Part shown: positions 26,714-35,222 of the stretch, piece by piece | How positions within the stretch are numbered: the first letter of the stretch is position 1 | Layout of the letters: the number at the start of each line of letters is the position of its first letter | Origin: Gemmatimonadota bacterium | Lineage (GTDB): Bacteria > Gemmatimonadota > Gemmatimonadetes > Longimicrobiales > Gaopeijiaceae | DNA: 64,000 nt | Reading direction: 5' to 3' | NCBI GenBank assembly: GCA_041390125.1 | Contig: JAWKQN010000005.1 | Location: 292,001 to 356,000, forward strand | The notes under the pieces: model-generated | Seen by the model: the letters and a program-made list of their open reading frames with translations, nothing else | What the model was told of the DNA's origin: nothing | Database searches by the model: none | Translations under genes and position numbers: made by a program

Positions 26714-27295
26714 ATGAGACGGCTCGTGCTGGCGTCGGCCTCTCCCCGCCGCGCCGACATCCTGCGCATGCTCGGGCTGGACTTCGATGTCCGCGTCACC
26801 GACGTCCCCGAGCGGCGTGAACCAGGGGAGCGACCCGTCGCGTACGTGGAGCGGTTGGCCCGGGAGAAGGCGACCGCCGCATCCGAGCCCGACGCCCGCG
26901 TGCTCGCCGGCGATACGGTGGTGGTGCTGGACGACACCGTCCTGGAGAAGCCGGTGGACGCCGCCGACGCCGAGGCGATGCTGCTCGCGCTCTCGGGGCG
27001 CGAGCACGTGGTGCTGACGGGCATGGCGCTCTCCGATCCCGGGTCGGGGTTGCACAGCCTGGTGGCCCAGGCCCACGTCCGCTTCCGGACCTTCGACGCG
27101 ACGCTCGCGCGCCGCTACGTGCAGACCGGCGAGCCCATGGACAAGGCGGGCGCCTACGGGATCCAGAGCCGGGGCGCGGCGCTGATCGAGCGCATCGACG
27201 GCGACTTCTTCACGGTGATGGGCCTGTCGGTGGCGGGGTTGATGGCGCTCCTGGAGCGCGCCGGCGTCCCCTACCGCTTCGGGCCGCTCGGATGA
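26714..27295 (+). CDS. maf: Maf-family nucleotide pyrophosphatase
   Basis: Maf proteins hydrolyse non-canonical or canonical NTPs (often dTTP/UTP or m7GTP) to limit nucleotide misincorporation. The 193-aa protein has the N-terminal ASASPRRADILRMLG, the mid motif VLAGDTVVVLD and the segment DKAGAYGIQ near the end. ATG 26714 follows a 178-nt gap after dtd in which no gene is visible. The stop overlaps the mtnA ATG by 4 nt. Confidence 0.93.
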   Translation: MRRLVLASASPRRADILRMLGLDFDVRVTDVPERREPGERPVAYVERLAREKATAASEPDARVLAGDTVVVLDDTVLEKPVDAADAEAMLLALSGREHVVLTGMALSDPGSGLHSLVAQAHVRFRTFDATLARRYVQTGEPMDKAGAYGIQSRGAALIERIDGDFFTVMGLSVAGLMALLERAGVPYRFGPLG

Positions 27296-28356
27296 GCGCG
27301 GCGCCGCCGGTGGTGGAGTGGGGCCCACGGCCGGGCACCGTGCGCCTCCTCGATCAGACCCTGCTACCGGCCGAGGTGCGCGTCCTCGACCTCACCGGGG
27401 CCGACGCCGTGGCGGAGGCCATCCGGACGCTGCGTGTCCGGGGCGCACCGGCCATCGGCGTGGCGGCGGCGCTGGGGCTCGTGGCCGGGATGGAGCGGTG
27501 GATCGAGGCCGGGGGCCACGGACTCGCGGAGGCGCGGAACGAGTGCGCGCGGCTGGCCGACCTCCTGTTCGCGACCCGACCCACGGGGCACGACCTGGGC
27601 ACGGCGCTCGCTCGCCTGCGGGCCTGCGCGGCGGGACCGTTCGCCGACGCCGCCGGCCTGGTGACGGGGCTGCGGAGGGAGGCCGATCACATCCGCGACG
27701 ACGATCGCCGTCGGTGCCGGGCGATCGGCGAGGCGGGCCAGGCGCTGCTCCCGCCCGAGGGGGAGGTGCGCGTGCTCACGCACTGCAACGCCGGCGCGCT
27801 GGCCACGGCCGGGATCGGCACGGCGCTCGCACCCCTCTACGTGGCGCGCGAGCGTGGGCGCACCGTGCGGGTCTGGGCGGACGAGACGCGGCCCGTCCTG
27901 CAGGGCGCGCGCCTTACCGCCTGGGAGCTGGCGCGGGCGGGCATCGAGGTCACCGTGATCGCGGACTCGATGGCGGCCGCGCTGATGGCCCGCGGCGCCG
28001 TTCAATTGGTGATCACCGGCGCCGATCGCATCGCGGCGAACGGCGACGTGGCCAACAAGATCGGAACGTATGCGCTGGCGCTGTTGGCGGCGCATCACGG
28101 TCTGCCGTTCTACGTGGCGGCCCCCTCGAGCACGATCGACCCGGCGTGTCCCGACGGCTCGGCGATCCCGGTCGAGGAGCGCGCGGCCGACGAGCTCCGG
28201 GACCTCGGCGCGCGCGGGCATCTCCCCGGGGAGGTCGGGGTCTGGAATCCGGCTTTCGACGTCACGCCGGCGCGGTACGTCACCGCCCTGGTGACGGAGG
28301 GCGGCGTGCTCCGACCGCCGTTCGCTCCCCGCCTCGCCGCGCTGGTCGGCCGATGA
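27292..28356 (+). CDS. mtnA: S-methyl-5-thioribose-1-phosphate isomerase
   Basis: MtnA isomerises methylthioribose-1-phosphate to methylthioribulose-1-phosphate in the methionine salvage pathway. The 354-aa protein has VRGAPAIGVAAALGL, the catalytic Cys in LTHCNAGALATAGIGTAL, and the catalytic Asp in ITGADRIAANGDVANKIGTY, the features that separate MtnA from eIF2B-like relatives. ATG 27292 is fused by a 4-nt overlap to maf. No other mtn genes are in the window. Confidence 0.94.
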   Translation: MSAAPPVVEWGPRPGTVRLLDQTLLPAEVRVLDLTGADAVAEAIRTLRVRGAPAIGVAAALGLVAGMERWIEAGGHGLAEARNECARLADLLFATRPTGHDLGTALARLRACAAGPFADAAGLVTGLRREADHIRDDDRRRCRAIGEAGQALLPPEGEVRVLTHCNAGALATAGIGTALAPLYVARERGRTVRVWADETRPVLQGARLTAWELARAGIEVTVIADSMAAALMARGAVQLVITGADRIAANGDVANKIGTYALALLAAHHGLPFYVAAPSSTIDPACPDGSAIPVEERAADELRDLGARGHLPGEVGVWNPAFDVTPARYVTALVTEGGVLRPPFAPRLAALVGR

Positions 28357-28403
28357 ACGGGCCGGGGATTCGCGGGTAGTCGGGGCAACGCGGAGGAACC
28401 CCC

Positions 28404-29903
28404 ATGCAGGACGCGATCCTCGCGATCGACGAAGGCACCACCGGCGTCACCTGTCTGGTGATCGCGGCCGACGGACGGACGGTCGCCCGTCACTACGCGG
28501 AGTTCACGCAGCACTTCCCCCGACCGGGGTGGGTGGAGCACGACGCCACCGAGATCTGGGACACCACGGCGCGTCTGGCCCGCGCGGCGCTCGCGGACGC
28601 CGATCGCGCGTCGGTGCGGCCGTGCGCGGTCGGGATCACCAACCAGCGCGAGACCGTCGTCGTGTGGGACCGCGACACGTTGGAGCCGGTGCATCGCGCC
28701 ATCGTGTGGCAGGATCGGCGGACCGCGCCGATCTGCCGGTCGCTGCGGGACGCGGGGCACGAGCCGACCGTGCGCGAGCGCACGGGCCTCGTGCTCGACC
28801 CCTATTTCTCCGGGACGAAGCTCACCTGGCTCTTCCGCGAGCGCCCCGATCTGCGCCGGCGCGCGGAGGAGGGCGCGCTGGCGGTCGGTACCATCGACAG
28901 CTGGCTGATGGCCCGGCTCACCGCGGGAGCGGCACACGTGACCGATCCGACCAACGCCTGCCGCACCCTGCTCTGGGACCTGCACGAGGGGACCTGGTCC
29001 GAGGCGCTCCTCGACCTGCTGGAGGTCCCGCGCGCGGCTCTGCCCGACGTACGGCCCTCGAGCGGGGAGTTCGGCGTGGCCGTCGGTGAGGCCCTGGGCC
29101 GGGACCTGCCCGTCCTGGGCGTGGCCGGCGATCAGCAGGCAGCGCTCTTCGGGCAGGGCTGCTGGAGCCCCGGCCTGGCCAAGAACACCTATGGCACGGG
29201 CGCCTTCCTGCTGCTCCACACGGGCGACGAGGCGGTTCCCTCGCGCTCCGGGCTGCTGACGACCGTCGCCTGCGACGCGCGGGGCGGCCGGGCCTTCGCC
29301 CTCGAGGGCTCGATCTTCATCGCCGGGGCGGCGCTGCAGTGGCTGCGCGACGGGATCGGCGTGTTGGAGGATGCCACCGCGTCGGGCCGGATCGCGGCAA
29401 GCCTGGAGGGCAACGACGGGGTCTATCTGGTCCCGGCCTTCGTGGGGTTGGGTGCCCCCCATTGGGTACCCGACGCACGCGGGATGATCGTGGGGATCAC
29501 CCGCGGAACCGGCCGGGCCCACCTGGTACGGGCGGCGCTGGAGGCCATGGCCTACGGGACCGCGGACGTGCTCGACGCGATGGAGCGGGACTCCGGGGTG
29601 GTGACGCGGGAGCTGCGCGTGGACGGTGGCGCCTCCGGCAACGACTGGCTGATGGCGTTCCAGGCCGGGATCGTGGGCATCCCGGTGCGGCGCGCGGCCC
29701 AGATCGAGACCACGGCGCTGGGGGCGGCGGGTCTGGCGGGGCTGGCGGCGGGCGTGTGGGCCGACGGGGACGCCTTCCTGGAGGCCCAGGGCGAGCCCGC
29801 GCGCTTCGAGCCCCGGCTCGCAGAAGACGAGCGTGAGGGTCTGCGGCGCGGCTGGGCCCGGGCCGTGGCCGCGGCCCGCGGGTGGGGCGAGGCAGGGCCG
29901 TGA
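28404..29903 (+). CDS. glpK: Glycerol kinase
   Basis: GlpK phosphorylates glycerol to sn-glycerol-3-phosphate. The 499-aa FGGY kinase has AIDEGTTGVTCLVI at the N-terminus, ITNQRETVVVWD, GVAGDQQAALFGQGC, NTYGTGAFLL and the C-terminal FGGY-like VDGGASGNDWLMAFQA with IETTALGAAGLAG. ATG 28404 has GGAGGAA a few nt upstream. No glpF or glpD is adjacent; it lies directly upstream of the ccm operon. Confidence 0.96.
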   Translation: MQDAILAIDEGTTGVTCLVIAADGRTVARHYAEFTQHFPRPGWVEHDATEIWDTTARLARAALADADRASVRPCAVGITNQRETVVVWDRDTLEPVHRAIVWQDRRTAPICRSLRDAGHEPTVRERTGLVLDPYFSGTKLTWLFRERPDLRRRAEEGALAVGTIDSWLMARLTAGAAHVTDPTNACRTLLWDLHEGTWSEALLDLLEVPRAALPDVRPSSGEFGVAVGEALGRDLPVLGVAGDQQAALFGQGCWSPGLAKNTYGTGAFLLLHTGDEAVPSRSGLLTTVACDARGGRAFALEGSIFIAGAALQWLRDGIGVLEDATASGRIAASLEGNDGVYLVPAFVGLGAPHWVPDARGMIVGITRGTGRAHLVRAALEAMAYGTADVLDAMERDSGVVTRELRVDGGASGNDWLMAFQAGIVGIPVRRAAQIETTALGAAGLAGLAAGVWADGDAFLEAQGEPARFEPRLAEDEREGLRRGWARAVAAARGWGEAGP

Positions 29904-29937
29904 GGGGACCTCCTCTCGCGGGGGGATCCCTGTGGGG

Positions 29938-29943
29938 TATATT
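29938..29943 (+). promoter_or_regulatory. Putative -10 (TATATT) of the ccm operon
   Basis: TATATT lies 45 nt before the ccmE ATG in the 85-nt gap after glpK. There is no good -35. Confidence 0.35.
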
Positions 29944-29988
29944 CGTGCATTCAGCGGGAGACGACCTGTCGCCTCTCAGGAGGGTTCG

Positions 29989-30414
29989 ATGAAGAAAGAT
30001 CGCCGATTCATGGTGGGCCTCGTGGGTGTCGCGGCGGTGGTGACCTACCTGGCCTGGACCGGCGTGAGCGAAGCCAAGGTCTACTACCTCACCCCCACCG
30101 AGCTGATGGCCCAGGTCCAACGGGACCCGACCTACCATCAGGTGGGCGTCAAGGTGAGCGGGACCGTCGTCGAGGGCAGCTACACTGCCGCGTCCGGCGA
30201 GCTGCTCCACACGTTCCGCGTCGCCGACCTGGAGGATCCGTCGGTCAGCTTCCCGGTCGAGTACCGGGACCTGATCCCGGACACGTTCACGGAAGCCACC
30301 GAGGTGGTGCTGGAGGGCCGCTTCCGCGACGACGGCGTCTTCGAGGCCACCACCGTGCTGACCAAGTGCGGTAGCCGCTACGAAGCTGCACCCGAGGCGA
30401 TGGCGGCCGGGTGA
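29989..30414 (+). CDS. ccmE: Heme chaperone CcmE, cysteine (CxxxY) variant
   Basis: CcmE binds heme covalently and passes it to CcmF for attachment to apocytochrome c. This 141-aa protein has the usual N-terminal membrane anchor (~8-26) and the beta-barrel core. The heme-binding site reads LTKCGSRY: Cys127 and Tyr131 (CxxxY) in place of the classical HxxxY. The same replacement is known in some other CcmE lineages and uses a thioether-type bond. An AGGAGG-like ribosome site (29978-29984) sits in front of ATG 29989. Its stop overlaps the ccmF GTG by 4 nt. Confidence 0.92.
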   Translation: MKKDRRFMVGLVGVAAVVTYLAWTGVSEAKVYYLTPTELMAQVQRDPTYHQVGVKVSGTVVEGSYTAASGELLHTFRVADLEDPSVSFPVEYRDLIPDTFTEATEVVLEGRFRDDGVFEATTVLTKCGSRYEAAPEAMAAG

Positions 30415-32480
30415 TCCAACTCGGAGAGCTTTCCCTCTGGATCGCCCTCCCGGTCGCATTGTGGGGGGCGGTCTTCGGGTTCGCGGGCGGGCGGCTGCGT
30501 CGGGGCGACCTCGTCGCCAGTGCCGAGCGGAGCGTCTACGCCGTCTTCGGTCTGATCGTGCTGGTGTCGGCGGGCATCATCGCCGCCTTTGTCGGCAACC
30601 ACTACGAGTTCTGGTACGTCGCCTCGTATTCCAACCGCGAGCTCGACCTGTTCTACAAGGTCTCGGGGCTCTGGGCGGGGCAGCGGGGCAGCCTCGTGTT
30701 CTGGGTCTTGTGGCTGACGTTCTTCTCCAGCGTCACCGTGTTCACCAATCGGCGGCGGAACCGCGAGTTCATGCCGTACGTGGTGGGCACCTTGATGACC
30801 ATCACCAGCTTCTTCCTGATCGTCCTCCTGTTCGCGGACGTGAACCCCTTCGAGCGCCTGGGCTTCACCCCGGCGAACGGACGGGGGCTCAACCCGCAGC
30901 TCCAGAACTACTGGATGACGATCCACCCGCCCACGCTGTACCTGGGCTTCACCGCCTTCACCATCCCGTTCGCCTTCGGGGTGGCGGCCCTCCTGAGCGG
31001 TCACCTGGACGCGCGCTGGATCAAGGTCACGCGGCGGTGGACCCTGCTGTCGTGGTTCTTCCTCTCCAACGGCATCATCTTCGGGATGCGTTGGGCGTAC
31101 GAGGAGCTGGGCTGGGGCGGCTACTGGTTCTGGGATCCGGTGGAGAACGCGTCGTTGCTGCCGTGGCTGACGGCCACCGCGTTCCTGCATTCGATCCAGA
31201 TCCAGGAGAATCGCGGGATGCTGAAGATCTGGAACATGTCGCTCGTGTTCCTGACCTTCCTGCTGACGATCTTCGCCACCTTCCTGACGCGGTCCGGGCT
31301 GATCGAGTCCGTGCACTCCTTCGCGCAGGAGCTCAAGATCGCGTACATCTTCCTGAGCTTCATGGGGGCGCTGATCATCGTCGGCGCGCTCCTGATCCTG
31401 TACCGGCGGGACCGGCTCCGGACGGACCACCAGTTGCAGTCCTTCCTGTCGCGGGAAGCGGCGTTCCTCTTCAACAACCTGATCCTGCTCGGGGCCGCGT
31501 TCGCGGTGCTGTGGGGCACGCTCTTCCCCCTGATCACCGAAGGCCTCACGGGCCAGAAGGCCAACGTCGGGCCCGAATACTTCAACCGCGTCAACGTCCC
31601 CATCGGGCTGGTGCTCCTCGCGCTGACCGGCATCGGTCCCGTCATCGCCTGGCGTCGCGCCACGGCGCGCAACCTCCGGCGTGCCTTCCTCACGCCGCTG
31701 GCCGTCACGGTGGTGCTGCTCACGGTCCTGATGGGACTCGGCATGCGCAACGGGTGGGCGCTGACGACCTTCGCGATCTCGGGCTTCGTGATGACGGTGA
31801 TCGTGCTGGAGTTCTGGAAGGGCACCCGGGCCCGGGCCCGCATCGAGGGCGAGGGCTTCCTGCCCGCGTTGTACCACCTCGTGCAGCGCAATCGGCGGCG
31901 CTGGGGTGGCTATGTGGTGCATGCCTCGGTCGTCGTGATCTTCACCGCCTTCGCGGCGTCCCAGTTCGATTCCGAGGTGCAGGCCACCATCCTCCCCGGG
32001 GAGGTGGTGGAGGTCCAGTCCGCGTTCGGGCACACGTACCGGCTCACCTACGAGGGCCTGTCCACGTCCCGGGACGGAAGCCTGGGCACCTCGCAGCCCA
32101 ACGTGCTGCGATGGGTGGCCACGTTCGATGTGCAGAAGGACGGGGAGCCGCTCGGTGTCATGACGGCCGAACGGCGCTACTACGTGGTGAACGAGCAGGC
32201 CGCTTCCGAGGTGGGCATCCGTTCCACGTTCGCCGAGGACCTCTACGTCATCCTGGCCGGTGTCGAGGACCTGTCCAACACCATGTTCCAGGGCGCGACG
32301 GGAGACGCCGAGCGCGCCACGGTGGAGGTGCAGGTCAATCCGCTGGTGGGATGGATCTGGTACGGTGGGATGCTCCTGGCCCTGGGTTCGCTGATCGCGC
32401 TCTGGCCCACCGCCGTGGTCCGCGTGGACACGGCTGCCGGCGCGTCGCGCGAGCGAGCAGTTCCCTCGAGCGTCGGGTAG
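30411..32480 (+). CDS. ccmF: Cytochrome c heme lyase subunit CcmF
   Basis: CcmF is the large multi-span membrane protein that attaches heme to CxxCH sites of apocytochromes in the periplasm. The 689-aa protein has about 15 hydrophobic segments and the tryptophan-rich WWD motif WGGYWFWDPVENASLLPWL near residues 236-254, which holds heme at the external face. A large periplasmic loop lies near the C-terminus. GTG 30411 overlaps ccmE (GTGA), so the two are translationally coupled. Confidence 0.95.
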   Translation: MIQLGELSLWIALPVALWGAVFGFAGGRLRRGDLVASAERSVYAVFGLIVLVSAGIIAAFVGNHYEFWYVASYSNRELDLFYKVSGLWAGQRGSLVFWVLWLTFFSSVTVFTNRRRNREFMPYVVGTLMTITSFFLIVLLFADVNPFERLGFTPANGRGLNPQLQNYWMTIHPPTLYLGFTAFTIPFAFGVAALLSGHLDARWIKVTRRWTLLSWFFLSNGIIFGMRWAYEELGWGGYWFWDPVENASLLPWLTATAFLHSIQIQENRGMLKIWNMSLVFLTFLLTIFATFLTRSGLIESVHSFAQELKIAYIFLSFMGALIIVGALLILYRRDRLRTDHQLQSFLSREAAFLFNNLILLGAAFAVLWGTLFPLITEGLTGQKANVGPEYFNRVNVPIGLVLLALTGIGPVIAWRRATARNLRRAFLTPLAVTVVLLTVLMGLGMRNGWALTTFAISGFVMTVIVLEFWKGTRARARIEGEGFLPALYHLVQRNRRRWGGYVVHASVVVIFTAFAASQFDSEVQATILPGEVVEVQSAFGHTYRLTYEGLSTSRDGSLGTSQPNVLRWVATFDVQKDGEPLGVMTAERRYYVVNEQAASEVGIRSTFAEDLYVILAGVEDLSNTMFQGATGDAERATVEVQVNPLVGWIWYGGMLLALGSLIALWPTAVVRVDTAAGASRERAVPSSVG

Positions 32481-32484
32481 GCCG

Positions 32485-32907
32485 TTGACCCTGCTCGCGA
32501 CCGCGGGGGCGTTCCTCTTCGCCCTCGCCCTCGTTCTGTTCGTGATCGAGCCGATCCTGACCGGCCGTTCGGCGCTCGTCGACGTCGAGGACCACGGCGA
32601 GGACGCCGCGTTCCGCAAGCACGCCGCGCTGCGAGCCCTGCGCGACGTCGAGTACGACTACCAGACCGGGAAGCTGGACGAGTCCGACTATCGGCGTCTC
32701 AAGCGCGAGATGGTGGCGGAGGCGGCCGAGGTACTGGGGACCGAGGACGGCGATACGGCCGGCGATCCTCTCGAGGCCGAGATCCGCGACGTGCGCCTGC
32801 GTATCGAGCGGGGAGAGGCCTGTCCGCGATGCGGCGCCGATCGCGCCATCGAGGCCCGCTTCTGCGCGGTGTGCGGGACGCCGCTCGCGGCGGAGAGCCT
32901 CACATGA
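32485..32907 (+). CDS. CcmI-like membrane protein with C-terminal zinc ribbon
   Basis: This 140-aa protein has one N-terminal transmembrane segment (~3-25) and then an acidic amphipathic part LRDVEYDYQTGKLDESDYRRLKREM, the segment that recurs in CcmI-type accessory factors. A CxxC...CxxC zinc ribbon follows (CPRCGADRAIEARFCAVCGT). Its location inside the ccm operon, 4 nt after ccmF and overlapping ccmA by 4 nt, points to a maturation accessory role. The combination with a zinc ribbon is not the classical CcmI (which has TPR repeats). The start codon is TTG 32485. Confidence 0.7.
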   Translation: MTLLATAGAFLFALALVLFVIEPILTGRSALVDVEDHGEDAAFRKHAALRALRDVEYDYQTGKLDESDYRRLKREMVAEAAEVLGTEDGDTAGDPLEAEIRDVRLRIERGEACPRCGADRAIEARFCAVCGTPLAAESLT

Positions 32908-33620
32908 CCCGCGGGCTGGGAGCCCGCGCGCTGACCCGCCGTTTCGGCCCCACCCGCGCCCTGGACGAGCTCGGGTTCGACCTGGAGCCCGGCCGCTTCC
33001 TGACCCTCTTCGGACCCAACGGCGCGGGCAAGACCTCCTTGCTCCGTGTCCTGTCGGGCGCGCTCCGCCCGGACAAAGGGCAGCTGACCTGGGACGGCGA
33101 GCCGCTGGACGCGCAGGGACCCGACTGGCGGACCCGCGTCGGGATGGTGTCGCACCGCTCGTTCCTGTACGGGCACCTCACCACGCGCGAGAACCTCCGC
33201 TTCTACGGCTCCCTGTACGGGCTGCCCGACCTCGACCGCAGGATCGACGAGCGCATCGAGACCTTCGGCCTGGGGAAGTGGCGGGACCTGCCGGCGCGGG
33301 CCCTGTCGCGGGGGCTGACGCAGCGGCTTTCGCTGGCCCGCGCGCTCCTGCACGACCCGGATGTCGTGCTTCTGGACGAGCCCTATACCGGCCTCGACGC
33401 GCACGCGGCGTCCCGTCTGGCGGAGATCCTGGAGCACCTGAAGGACGGACGTCGGCTGGTGGTGATGGTCACGCACGACCTGGTGCAGGGGGCGCGGCTC
33501 GCGGACGTGGTGGCCATCCAGGTCGCGGGGCGCCTCCGGCTGTTCACCGAGGACTTCCCCCGCGACGCCACGCGGCTGCAGTCCCTCTACCACGAGACGG
33601 TCGGAGCGGCCGCCGCGTGA
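32904..33620 (+). CDS. ccmA: Heme-release ABC transporter ATP-binding protein CcmA
   Basis: CcmA is the ATPase of the CcmABCD complex that releases holo-CcmE. The 238-aa protein has Walker A GPNGAGKTS (~40-48), the signature segment LSRGLTQRLSLARALL, and Walker B VVLLDEPYTGLD, with the H-loop VTHD. The LSRGxxQ form instead of LSGGQ is normal for this CcmA group. It overlaps both neighbours by 4 nt. Confidence 0.94.
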   Translation: MTRGLGARALTRRFGPTRALDELGFDLEPGRFLTLFGPNGAGKTSLLRVLSGALRPDKGQLTWDGEPLDAQGPDWRTRVGMVSHRSFLYGHLTTRENLRFYGSLYGLPDLDRRIDERIETFGLGKWRDLPARALSRGLTQRLSLARALLHDPDVVLLDEPYTGLDAHAASRLAEILEHLKDGRRLVVMVTHDLVQGARLADVVAIQVAGRLRLFTEDFPRDATRLQSLYHETVGAAAA

Positions 33621-34297
33621 AGACGCTCAGGGCGGTCGGCTGGATCTGCTGGAAGGACCTGGCCATCGAGCTGCGCACCGGGCGACGGCTCACCGTGATG
33701 GTGGCGTTCGCGGTGCTCATCGCGGTCCTGTTCAACTATTCGATCGATCCCGGGCTGGTCCGCCCCCGCGACTTCGTGAGCGGCCTGCTCTGGCTCACCA
33801 TCGTCTTCGGCGGCCTGCTGGGCCTGGGCCAGACCTTCCACCTGGAGGAGGAGAACGGCGCGCTGGAGGGCGTGCTGCTCACGCCGATGCCTCGCGAGGC
33901 GCTCTTCCTGGCCAAGGTCCTGTCCAACTACCTGCTGGTCCTGGGCCTGGTGCTCCTCGTGCTGCTGCTCTTCGGCCTCTTCTTCGCCGTCGACTATGGG
34001 GCCCACTGGCTGGTGCTGATCGCCGTCCTGGCGCTGGGCGCCCTGGGCTTCGTCGCGGTCGGGACGCTCTTCGCGGCGGTCACCGCCCGCTCCACGATGC
34101 GGGAGACGTTGCTCCCCGTGCTGGTCTTTCCGATCCTTCTGCCGGTCGTCATCTACGGCGCGGGCGCCACCAATCGCCTGCTGTCCGGTCTCGCGGTCTC
34201 CGAGGTGGAGGGCAACCTGCGCATGCTGGGCGCCTTCGCCTTGCTCACCCTGACGGTGGGGGCCATCCTCTTCCGCTTCGTCGTGGAGGACGCATGA
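33617..34297 (+). CDS. ccmB: Heme exporter protein CcmB
   Basis: CcmB is the permease-like membrane subunit of CcmABCD. The 226-aa protein has six hydrophobic segments and the cytoplasmic loop FHLEEENGALEGVLLTPMPREALFLAK, which is the recognisable CcmB signature. The GTG start is fused to the ccmA stop. Confidence 0.93.
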   Translation: MKTLRAVGWICWKDLAIELRTGRRLTVMVAFAVLIAVLFNYSIDPGLVRPRDFVSGLLWLTIVFGGLLGLGQTFHLEEENGALEGVLLTPMPREALFLAKVLSNYLLVLGLVLLVLLLFGLFFAVDYGAHWLVLIAVLALGALGFVAVGTLFAAVTARSTMRETLLPVLVFPILLPVVIYGAGATNRLLSGLAVSEVEGNLRMLGAFALLTLTVGAILFRFVVEDA

Positions 34298-34983
34298 GGG
34301 GTTCTGGTCTACAGAAGGGCGCGGTGGCGCTCGGCGTGCTGGGCGTGGCCATGGTCGTCACGCTCCACTGGATGATCTTCTTCTGGGTGCCGACCGAGGC
34401 GGCCCAGGGGATCGTCCAGCGCATCTTCTATCTGCACGTGCCCTCGGCCTGGGTGGGGGAGATGGCCTTCGGGCTGTGTGCCCTGTGCTCCGCCGTCTAC
34501 CTGTGGCTGCGCGACGAACGGCTCGACATGGCCGCGGTGGCCCTCGCCGAGGGTGGCCTGGTGTTCCTGACCATCACCCTGATCGCCGGGCCGCTGTGGG
34601 CGCGCGTCGCCTGGGGCCAGTACTGGCAGTGGGAGCCCCGGCTCACGCTCACGCTCCTCCTCTGGGTCCTGTTCTTCGGATACTTCATGGTGCGGGGCTC
34701 CGTCGGCTCCGAGGAGCGGGGACGGCGGCTGGGCGCGGTGATCGCGATCATCGGCGCGATCGACATCCCGTTCATCCATCTGAGCGTGATCTGGTTCCGG
34801 TCGCTGCACCCTCAGCCCGTCGTGATGAAGCCCGAAGGGCCCACGCTCGATTCCCAGATGCTCGCCACGCTCATGATGGGACTCGCGGCCTTCACCGTTC
34901 TCTTCTTCGCCGTCTTCCTGCTCCGCTACGGGCTCGAGCGGGCCCGCCGCGAGTCGGCCGTCCTCCTGGAGGCAGTCCGATGA
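34294..34983 (+). CDS. ccmC: Heme delivery protein CcmC
   Basis: CcmC loads heme onto CcmE. The 229-aa protein has six membrane segments with the WWD-like motif WGQYWQWEPRLTLTLLLW and two conserved histidines that can ligate heme (FYLHVPSAWVG and FIHLSVIWFRSLHP). Its ATG overlaps ccmB and its stop overlaps the next gene by 4 nt each. Confidence 0.94.
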   Translation: MRGSGLQKGAVALGVLGVAMVVTLHWMIFFWVPTEAAQGIVQRIFYLHVPSAWVGEMAFGLCALCSAVYLWLRDERLDMAAVALAEGGLVFLTITLIAGPLWARVAWGQYWQWEPRLTLTLLLWVLFFGYFMVRGSVGSEERGRRLGAVIAIIGAIDIPFIHLSVIWFRSLHPQPVVMKPEGPTLDSQMLATLMMGLAAFTVLFFAVFLLRYGLERARRESAVLLEAVR

Positions 34984-35216
34984 GGTCCGTTCGTCCCCTG
35001 CTGCTCGTGGCCGTCGTGGCCCTGGCCGTTCTCCTCCTCACCGTTCCCGCCGGGGCCCAGGAGCTGTCGGAGCGCGTCGCGCGCGGAACGCTCCGTCCCT
35101 ATTGGCACGTCTTCATCGCCTACGCGGTGGGGTGGGTGCTGGTCTTGGGCTGGATCGTGAGCATCGCGCGACGCATCGCCCGGCTCGAGCAGCAGGTCGC
35201 CACGGCGCGCGAGTAG
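34980..35216 (+). CDS. CcmD-like small membrane protein
   Basis: The 78-aa protein has two hydrophobic segments: an N-terminal one (~7-23), ending AGAQ like a signal peptide, and WHVFIAYAVGWVLVLGWIVS (~43-62). An arginine-rich tail ARRIARLEQQV follows. The second segment and tail are the pattern of CcmD, the small subunit that stabilises CcmC-CcmE. The extra N-terminal segment is atypical. Position directly after ccmC supports the call. Confidence 0.75.
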   Translation: MRSVRPLLLVAVVALAVLLLTVPAGAQELSERVARGTLRPYWHVFIAYAVGWVLVLGWIVSIARRIARLEQQVATARE

Positions 35217-35222
35217 GGGGCC

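Noticed and set aside
32904..33620. CcmA signature LSRGLTQ as a defective ABC motif
   Set aside because: LSRGxxQ is a normal form in this group of CcmA proteins; Walker A and B are intact.
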